Origin: Zea mays
Lineage: Eukaryota > Streptophyta > Magnoliopsida > Poales > Poaceae
Reading direction: 5' to 3'
Length of the DNA: 64,000 bases
NCBI RefSeq assembly: GCF_902167145.1
Contig: NC_050099.1
Location: 12,848,434-12,912,433 of the forward strand
This document shows positions 57,061-64,000 of the stretch, in pieces. The stretch's first letter is position 1, and each line of letters opens with the position of its first letter. The notes beneath the pieces were generated by a model. It was not told the origin of the DNA and did not search any database. It worked only from the letters and a program-made list of their open reading frames with translations. Both the position numbers and the translations under genes were made by a program.

Positions 57061-57476
57061 ACATGTCCTTTATCCTTGATTTTGTATACGCCGCTGTCCA
57101 GCAACCCATCGACATCTGCGTACACTACCAATAAATACATTTATTAATTTAGGGATGTTTGAATGTACTCGTCTGTTTGTTGGGATTATAATTTGAGCAG
57201 ATTATAATATCAAAACAGACTCTAAAATTAATAGTTAGTTGGCTAAAAAATTACTAGTGAAATTAGATATTAACTAATTTACTAAAAATAACTTACTATT
57301 AAATAGGTTGTTAGGATATCTTCAACTAACTTTAACCGTTAACTAATAGCTATAGTGTATTCAAACACTTTCTACCTTCAGTAAGCCGTGTAAACGACCG
57401 TGCAAATCACTATTTTATACTGTAAATTGCACTGTTTAGAGGGTGTAGTTTGAAATAGAGAATAAGATAAGAAGTG
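57057..57476. repeat. Segment H'', third copy (matches 32334-32754)
   Basis: It starts at a four-base overlap CTGG shared by LTR3 and segment H. It then follows 32338-32754 with two substitutions and one missing T (near 57423). It ends AAGTG directly before LTR4, exactly as segment H ends before LTR1. Confidence 0.93.
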
Positions 57477-58862
57477 TGTCGGCGTTTTGACCCCGGGGGG
57501 TCCTTGGACCGACGAGTAAATTGTCGTTGTGTGTCCCAGCCTAGATGGGTCGGCGCGAGACGAGGCACAAGGGGAAACAAAAAGGGGAATCGCGGTCTCG
57601 TGTTGTCCTGCGCCCAGGGCGGATGCGCTTGCAGTAGGGGGTTACAAGCGTTCGCGAGGGAGAGAGAGAGAGCCTATGCGTCAGCCCGTCCTCCCGCGCG
57701 GCCACCTTCCCGTACGAGGGCCCTGGACCTTCCTTTTATAGATGTAAGGAGAAGGCCCAGGTGTACAATGAGGGGTGTAGCAATGTGCTAACGTGTCTAG
57801 CAGAGGGAAGCCAGAGTCCTATGTACATGCCGACGTGGCTGTCGGAGAGGTTTTGGCGCCCTGTTCATGTGACGTCGTGGCCGTCGGAGGAGCGCTTGAG
57901 CCCTGTAGGAGCACAACTATCGAAGCTGTCGAGTCCTTGCTGACGTCTCCTTGCTTCCGTAAGGGGCTGAGAACCGTCGTCGTCATGGAGCACGCGGGGT
58001 GCCATCATTACTTGTTTACCGGGGCGAGCCAGATGGGACGCCGGTCTTGTTCCCCGTAGCCTGAGCTAGCTAGGGGTAGGGTAATGATGGGCCCCCCTGT
58101 AGCGTGGTCGGTCCGAGCCCAAGGTCGGGCGAGGCGGTGATTCCTCCGAGGTCGAGGCTGAGTCCGAGCCCTGGGGTCGGGCGAGGCGGAGACCGTTGTC
58201 CGAGGTCGAGGTTGAGTCCGAGCCCTGGGTCGGGCGAGGCGGAGACCGTTGTCCGAGGTCGAGGTTGAGTCCGAGCCCTGGGTCGGGCGAGGCGGAGACC
58301 GTCTTCCGAGGTCGAGGTGGAGTCCGAGCCCTAGGGTCGGGTGAGGCGAAGCTTCCTATGGCGCCTGAGGCCGGACTTGGCGGCCGTCAGCCTCACCCTG
58401 ACGGGTGGCACAGCAGTCGGAGTAGCGCAGGTGGCGCTGTTTTCCTGTCAGGTCAGCCAGTGGAGGGGCGAAGTGACTGCGGTCACTTCGGCTCTATCGA
58501 CTGAAGAGCGCGCGTCAGGATAAGGTGTCAGGTGATCCTTGTATTGAATGCTCCTGCGATCCGGTCGGCTGGCGAGGCGATCTGGCCAAGGTTGCTTCTC
58601 CGCGAAGCCTGCCCGAGCTGGGCCTCGGGCGAGTCGAAGGTGTGCCCGTTGCTTGAGGGGATCCTCGGGCGAGACGTGAATCCTCCTGGGTCGGCTGTCT
58701 TTGCCCGAGACTGGGCTCGGGCGAGGCGAGATCGTGTCCCTTGAGCGGACAAAGCTTTGTCCTGTGTTGCGCCCATCAGGCCTTTGCAGCTTTGTGCTGA
58801 TGCTGGGAGTTATCAGCTGAGATTAGGAGTCTTAGAGGTACCTCTAATTATGGTTCCCGACA
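57477..58862 (-). repeat. LTR4: solo LTR or displaced 5' LTR of element X
   Basis: It spans 1386 bp with intact termini (TGTCGGCG...TTCCCGACA). It is flanked by AAGTG (57472-57476) and AAGTA (58863-58867), which look like a five-base target duplication with one change. No internal region adjoins it. It is most similar to LTR1. A TATA box is at 57733-57740 (minus strand). Confidence 0.88.
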
Positions 58863-59304
58863 AAGTAAAATATAAACTTTGTTGTAGATAGTCTTAGTCA
58901 TAGGTAGAGACTTAAAAGTCAAATGTACCCATCCCATGATGTCGGAGTCAGTTGATGTAACAGCAAATTAAAATTGGCGGTGTCTCCGCTATATATTCAA
59001 TATTGAAAGGCTGCTATCCATGGAATCATTGCTACACGCTAGCACCGTTTAATCTATAGCGCGACCACGTACAACTCCATTAAATGAGAAATTTCTTGAA
59101 AAGTCTCTAGAGACTAAGTAAAAAAAATTAAGAGACGAGCTCTTCGTAGAGAGTATGTCTTTTAACAACTACATTAATGATTTAGAGACTTAAGATTGTA
59201 TCATGCAGTATCTCTTATACTTAGAAAATCGATCAAGATCTCAGAGTTATACGTACCTTTATCAGGATGTGATTAAGGGCGATAATATTCTTAGCATATA
59301 TATT
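58863..59304. other. Unassigned sequence right of LTR4
   Basis: AT-rich; no gene, terminal repeat or known family recognised. It is probably the original right flank of the element X insertion. Confidence 0.5.
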
Positions 59305-59460
59305 AGGGGTGGTAATGGATCGCGATCCAAATGATTCTTCACAAAATAGTAGGGCCCTAAATAAATTTTAGTTCAAAAATGAATAGAAATAAGATCCGAT
59401 CCTAATCTGATCCGATCCTTAAATCTTATAATATAAAATTGAGAGCCCATTGTCACCCCT
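59305..59460. mobile_element. MITE, 156 bp (AGGGGTGGTAATGG type)
   Basis: AGGGGTGGTAA at the left is complementary to the right end TTGTCACCCCT. A second member lies at 60784-60935 with the same interior (AAAAATGAATAGAAATA, GATCCTTAAAT). Flanks are AT repeats, so the duplication cannot be read with certainty. Confidence 0.65.
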
Positions 59461-59692
59461 ATATATATATCATCACCTGCATAAACAACAACTTTCTCGC
59501 ACAGTTTGTCAAACTTAAACGAAATGGCATCTGAAAAGTCTTTGCATTAAGGTGCCGGAGTGGCTCCGCAGTTGGATCTCCCTCTTCTCCACTATTTAGT
59601 ACACATCACATCATCACACAATTGTTTTTGAAGCTATATTAAACAAGGATATGCTAAGACCATTGAAGGCACCAACCTATTACGCTCTTTTA
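59461..59692. other. Unassigned AT-rich spacer
   Basis: No gene or repeat structure recognised between the two MITEs. Confidence 0.5.
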
Positions 59693-59908
59693 AGGGTGTT
59701 TAATTTAAAGAATTAATCTATTTTAGATAAGTGGTGCGTCATAAGTTCATTCAAATTTAGTGGAATAAACTCATTCCTCATATTAGTACTACTTATTAGC
59801 TTATAAGAAATGAGATGATGATAGCTTAACTTATTTCATTCCACAAACCAAACAAGAAAGTGAGAAGTGAGAAGATAATGGACTACTTCATTTCTCAAAC
59901 CAAACACG
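59693..59908. mobile_element. Tourist-like MITE, 216 bp
   Basis: It begins AGGGTGTTTAATTT and ends AAACCAAACACG with TTA on both sides (59690-59692 and 59909-59911). It is of the same family as the element at 31579-31803. Confidence 0.7.
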
Positions 59909-60239
59909 TTATTAGTCATCAATACAAAAAATACTCGCTTCCTACCAAAATTCTACCACACTAGATGCCTTAGATTTTCTAGATTTACAGGTAGCTTTTG
60001 TTATACATTTATATGTGCACTATGTCTAGATGCATAATAAAAAACATTATACCAAAGAAAGACAAAACAATATATAATTTAAAAAGAATGAATTTCTTTA
60101 GTACGGCTTAACATACACTTAGACTGCCGCTATGCTTATTATATATTCAGTATAATATATACCCTAATATGACATGATAAATGATTGAGTAGGATTCTAG
60201 ATTTCCTTACATCATGATACTATTTCCTAAACCTATTAT
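59909..60239. other. Unassigned AT-rich spacer
   Basis: No gene or repeat structure recognised. Confidence 0.5.
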
Positions 60240-60780
60240 GTATCAAGGATTTTATCTCTATCTTCCCTACTAATACTCATGAGTAGCAGAGTATTGGTAA
60301 TAAGCTCGAACAATTCCCTCCACATTGCGCTAGTGAAAATTCTGTCTCCATCAGAGATGATGTAATTAGGAAGGTCGTGCAGCTTATACACCTGAGCAAC
60401 TTGTACTGTTGTGAATGGATGACAAAGTGAAATAAAGCGAGCATACTTGGTGAACTTATGACAACGTCAAAGAAATGACAACGTGTTGGATTTAGGCAGC
60501 CCTTCAATAAAGTACATGCACATTGTCGTCCAAGCTTGAGCAGGAACTGGCAATGGCTGCAACAAACCTGGTTGCTTGATGTGCTCCATTTTCGCCTGCT
60601 GACCAATACTAAAAGCATTCACATACCCCTTTACTGAATTCTTAATTTCAGGCCATGTAAACAGCTGCTTGATTCTGTATTAAGTAGCTACAACCACACC
60701 ACCGCTATGCATTGCTTTCATCACATGCTAGTGTGCTAGTACATTATTACCCAGCCACACCCTACCATTATGTCCTATGA
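60240..60780 (-). pseudogene. Degenerate Ty3/gypsy integrase fragment
   Basis: On the minus strand the order of conserved pieces is that of a chromovirus-type integrase: FTWPEIKNSVKGYV, GQQAKMEHIKQPGLLQPLP, then KLHDLPNYIISDGDRIFTS and MWRELFEL. One zinc-finger cysteine appears replaced (NAFSIGQQ). Stops occur near 60470 and 60680. No LTR or other domain adjoins it. Confidence 0.7.
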
Positions 60781-60783
60781 GTA

Positions 60784-60935
60784 AGGGTGGTAACAGATCA
60801 CGTTTCAAATGTTTCTTCACAATTTGTTTGAGCTCTTAAATAGTTTTATTTAAAAATGAATAGAAATAGAGTTCGATCCTAATACGATCTGATCCTTAAA
60901 TTTCAGTGTAAAATTTAGAGCTCATTATCACCCCT
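60784..60935. mobile_element. MITE, 152 bp (AGGGTGGTAA type)
   Basis: AGGGTGGTAACAGATC at the left and GCTCATTATCACCCCT at the right are imperfect inverted ends. It is related to the element at 59305-59460. Confidence 0.65.
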
Positions 60936-61249
60936 ACCTATGAGACTACCAGCTAGGGTGAAAGCTCCAGCACTGAAAAAAGATTGCAATTCCTCCAATA
61001 AGGGAGCGTTTGGTTGGACTTCTCCAACCTGCTTCTGCTGTGGAAAAGCAGAAGCTAAACCAAAGGGGTCCAACCTACAGTTGATTTTCCCACAGCAGCC
61101 TGCTTTTGCTAGTTCATTTTCTACAGCAGGTTGGGGGCTGCTTTTGCTGCGTTGGGGGCAAACCAAGTTGGAGAAAATTACCCACTGCCACTGGTTATGA
61201 AGATAACGGTTCGTTCTTTTCCCCTCCGCCCTCACGAAACAACACACGA

Positions 61250-61620
61250 CAACCATGCCCCACGAGCTCCCTGCTCGAGCTGCTAGGGTTGCAGCCAGCG
61301 GCGCTCCTCCCCGGCGTGCATCAGAGCCCGGCAGCGCTCTTCCTCGGCGTGGATCCGAGCCCGGCGGCGCTCCTCCCCGGCGGTTCGTCCTCAGTTGTGA
61401 AGCATCCCCGGCGGCTCGTCCTCTGGTGCCGCGTCTCCCCCGGCGGCGCTCTCCTCGGCGTGGATCCGAGCCCGGCGGCCCTCCCTCGGCAACCCTCCCC
61501 GGCGTGGATCCAGGCCCGCGCGTCCCCCGGCAACCCACCCCTGCGCCCCTTCCCCAGCAGTCTTCCCCACTCCCGGCGCCCCTGCTGCTCGTCCTCGTCT
61601 CTGGACAGTGAAGGTGACAT
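61250..61620. repeat. GC-rich repeat block in the PIF/Harbinger 5' region
   Basis: Units around GGATCCGAGCCCGGCGGC and CTCCCCGGCG recur several times. Open frames exist on both strands because of base composition. The block separates the terminal repeat from ORF1 and is unlike the AT-rich sequence on either side. Confidence 0.65.
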
Positions 61621-61731
61621 GCTCCTCCACAAATCTTGAGCTTGAATGGTTGCTTGTGGTGATAATCTAGCTCAAATGGTTGCTTCTGTTGATAATCTAT
61701 TGTGTTTTATTGTGTTTTTCTTTACTAAAGT

Positions 61732-62677
61732 ATGACTGAGTAGACAATTTGGGGTGATGACCTTGTGAAGCACTTGATTGATGTTTGTAAGGAAGAAATT
61801 TTAGCTGGGAATAGGCCTCAAGGTATTTTCACTAGAATTGGTTGGAAGAATGTGGAGGATAAATTTTTTGCAAGAACGAAAAAGAAATGCACGAAGACAC
61901 AATTGAAGAATAAATTAGACAATCTGAAGAAAGATTTTACACAATTTATGGAATTGAAGATTGCTGCCACTGGACTTGGGTGGAACTAGGCAAATCAAAC
62001 TGTTGATTGCTCTAACACATGGTGGGATGAACACCTTGAGGTAATGTCTTTTTTTCAGCTGAATACATGATGACTTCATAATATGTTTGCCCCTAACACG
62101 TTGCATATTTTTTCAGAAATGCAATAATCCTGAGAGGGGTACGAAGTGCAACCATGTGAGGTTTCGGAAACATGGACCAAAACACCTTGATGATTTGCAC
62201 TTCTTGTTTGACAAGGTGCATGTCACGGGTGCTACTGCAATGTGTCCAGGAGATGTTTCCTAATGTGATTCCTCTAGTGATGATGTGTTAGAGGTCACAG
62301 AGAAAACCGATGAAGCTTCCAACAAACCGAAACCGAAGAAGCGCAAACAAATGTCTGGAGCAGCTCAAGAGAAGGAAGAGAAGAGTCCATTTTATCAGAT
62401 GTACAAGAACACTTGTATGAAGATTGAGAGTGCAGCTGAAAAAATAAGCACAAGTGTTGAGGCATCATCAGCTCCTCTCCAAGCCAACCTAGTGCCAACT
62501 ATTGCAGAGGCTATGAAGATGGTGAAAGCATGTGGGATTCAAGAGAAAACTGCTATGATGCACACATCCACTTCATTGATTATGAAGGCTGAATTTAGAG
62601 AGATACTATTTGCTCTTGAAACAAATGAAGGAAGGTTTGATTTAATTGAAAGAGAGCACAAGAAGTCAACCACATGA
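61732..62677 (+). pseudogene. ORF1 of the PIF/Harbinger element (Myb/SANT-like DNA-binding protein)
   Basis: Exon 1 starts at ATG 61732 and reads into a Myb/SANT-like domain (DLVKHLIDVCKEEI ... GIFTRIGWKNVEDKF ... KTQLKNKLDNLKKDF). An intron of 76 bp (62041-62116, gtaatg...tttcag) separates it from exon 2, which ends at 62677. Three in-frame stops break it: TAG 61741-61743, TAG 61987-61989 and TAA 62261-62263. The C-terminal part has a basic PKPKKRKQ stretch suitable as a nuclear signal. In this superfamily ORF1 helps bring the transposase to DNA; this copy cannot make it. Confidence 0.8.
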
Positions 62678-62739
62678 TCATCTTTTTCCTTGTATCCTTG
62701 TAAGATGGTGAAAGCATGTGAAATTTTTCTATGCTTGAG

Positions 62740-62870
62740 ACTCATTTCCCTTGTATGGTTGTATGTTTGAGACAATTTTCCTATGTATGGTTGTATGCTT
62801 GAGACAAGGATCCTATGTATGGTTGAATGCTTGAAATAAATTTACTTTTCTTGTATGGTTGTGCCAATTG
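62740..62870. repeat. About 32 bp short tandem repeat between ORF1 and ORF2
   Basis: Three to four imperfect units contain TATGGTTGTATGCTTGAGAC. They lie in the ORF1 3' flank, just upstream of ORF2. Confidence 0.7.
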
Positions 62871-62887
62871 TCTCCTTTTTTGTGTAG

Positions 62888-64000
62888 ATGGATGCAAGTG
62901 TGGGAGAATTGGGGAAAAAGGGATAGCAATCACTTCTTTTATTGAATGAGCTATCTCAACATGCTGCCCTTCTTGGTAACATAGGTTCTCTCTACAATGA
63001 GCGGTACTTGCAGAAAGATGAATATAGATCAAAAGAAGATCCAGAAACTGGTTATGATTGGGTGATGAAGTGCTTTCGACGTCCAAGGAAGTTGTACAAG
63101 ATGTTTCGGATGAGTCCGGAAGTTTTTATGGCACTTCATGATTTATTAGTGTCCACAAATGGTTTGACATCATCTCGAAATGTGACATCCATTGAAGCAT
63201 TGGCGATGTTCTTATGGATTGTTGGAGGGCCCCAATCATTTTCCCAAGCTGAAAATCGTTTCACAAGGTCAACATGGACTATTCACATGAAGTTCAAGGA
63301 AGTGTTGAAGTGTTTACTTAAGTTAGCAAAAAAGAATATCAAACCAAAAGATTCCACATTTAGAAATGAACATGAGAAGGTGAAAGAAGATCGTTTCTGG
63401 CCTCATTTCAAAGGTGCTATCGGTGCTATAGATGGAACACACGTTAAGGTTGTGGTCCCGACTGATGAGACGGTTAACTACACTAATCGTCATGGAGATA
63501 CATCACAAAATGTACTTGCAATATGTGATTTTGACATGAGATTCACATTTGTGGTTGCTGGATGGGCAGGATCTGCACATGACACAAGGATCCTCAACCA
63601 CGCCTTAGCAAACTTTGATTCGTTTCCTGTCCCTCCTAAAGGTAACTAGTACTTATTAATTCTTGCTATGTGCTAAAATCATAATGCTAATATATTGTTT
63701 ATTTCCCAGATAAATACTATCTTGTCGACTCTGGTTATCCAAATCGAATTGGGTACCTTGCACCTTTTAAGGGGACGACATACCATATTCCAGAATTTCG
63801 TCATCGACGTGGGCGTCCACCCCAAGGGAAGCATGAGCTATTCAACTTCTTGCATTCCTCCCTCCGCAATGTGATTGAACGTGCATTTGGTGTCCTCAAG
63901 CAAAAATGGCGCATTTTGAAATCCATGCCGAGTTTCCAAGTTGAGATCATTATAGCTTGTTTTGCATTGCATAACTTCATTCGTGATAGCCAATTGGAAG
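62888..64000 (+). CDS. PIF/Harbinger transposase (DDE, HARBI1-like), partial, with an early in-frame TAG
   Basis: The frame opens at ATG 62888, has TAG at 62924-62926 (codon 13) and is then open to the window end apart from one intron, 63642-63709 (68 bp, gtaact...ttcccag), which joins ...PPK to DKYYLVDSGYPN. The catalytic triad is present: D in AIDGTHV (residue 182), D in AGSAHDTRIL (residue 232) and E in NVIERAFGVLK (residue 308), counted from the ATG. The N-terminal part has a helix-turn-helix-like stretch (SIEALAMFLWIV). The protein would cut and rejoin the element at TWA target sites. The TAG may be a CAG-to-TAG change; a downstream start would lose the N-terminus. The C-terminus is beyond the window. 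Confidence 0.85.

Larger units (their letters stand above)
61002..64000 (+). mobile_element. PIF/Harbinger-type DNA transposon, left part
   Basis: The presumed left terminal repeat GGGAGCGTTTGGTTGG starts at 61002 directly after TAA (60999-61001), the three-base target typical of this superfamily. Inside are a Myb/SANT-like ORF1 and a DDE transposase ORF2 in the same direction, the two-gene arrangement of Pong/PIF elements. The right end is outside the window, so the second terminal repeat cannot be checked. Confidence 0.75.

Noticed and set aside
60277..60618. A 113-codon minus-strand frame
   Set aside because: It is in a different frame from the integrase-like pieces seen in the same DNA; the integrase relic explains the region.
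60915..61640. Overlapping open frames of 86-207 codons on both strands
   Set aside because: They coincide with the GC-rich repeat block of the PIF/Harbinger 5' region and one crosses the presumed element end at 61002.

Overview
This 64 kb window is plant nuclear DNA made almost entirely of nested transposable elements. The LTR types (Tat-lineage Ty3/gypsy with an extra RNase H and an antisense gene, Opie/Ji-like Ty1/copia, Tekay/Del-like chromovirus), the dense Tourist-like MITEs and a PIF/Harbinger DNA transposon point to a grass, most likely Zea mays or a close relative. I found no convincing host gene, tRNA, rRNA or CRISPR array. Family names below come from memory of family traits, not from a search.

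Layout. (1) 1-10266: a minus-strand gypsy ('element 0', 5' end and LTR) inserted in the pol gene of a plus-strand Tat gypsy ('A'), whose 3' LTR ends at 10266. A itself sits in the 3' LTR of a minus-strand copia ('copia 1', 10267-15018). (2) 15019-20160: 3' LTR and 3' pol of a minus-strand Tekay-like chromovirus that interrupts the copia 1 integrase. It is cut off at 20160 by a truncated LTR of 'copia 2'. (3) 20160-28190: copia 2, plus strand, which has gag, a primer-binding site and both LTRs but no recognisable pol. (4) 28191-32754: an old gypsy gag-protease relic, then a field of MITEs. (5) 32755-58862: two further copies of the Tat family of A, called X and Y, both minus strand, plus one additional LTR. 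Segments of the MITE field recur at 44330-44824 and 57057-57476. This shows a tandem duplication that included part of X, a later insertion of Y, and deletions. (6) 58863-64000: more MITEs, a degenerate gypsy integrase, and the left 3 kb of a PIF/Harbinger element with its 5' terminal repeat, a broken Myb/SANT-like ORF1 and a largely open transposase running off the window.

The Tat family (A, X, Y) is the most informative part. On the sense strand it encodes gag, protease, RT, two RNase H domains and integrase. On the opposite strand, between pol and the 3' LTR, copy X carries a spliced five-exon antisense gene with its own TATA box. In A and Y that gene is reduced to a remnant and a different antisense promoter unit is present. 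Almost every reading frame is broken, mostly by changes readable as C-to-T or G-to-A (CAG to TAG, CGA to TGA, TGG to TAG), as expected of decay in methylated DNA. One TAG, between protease and RT, is shared by X and Y and may predate their insertion.
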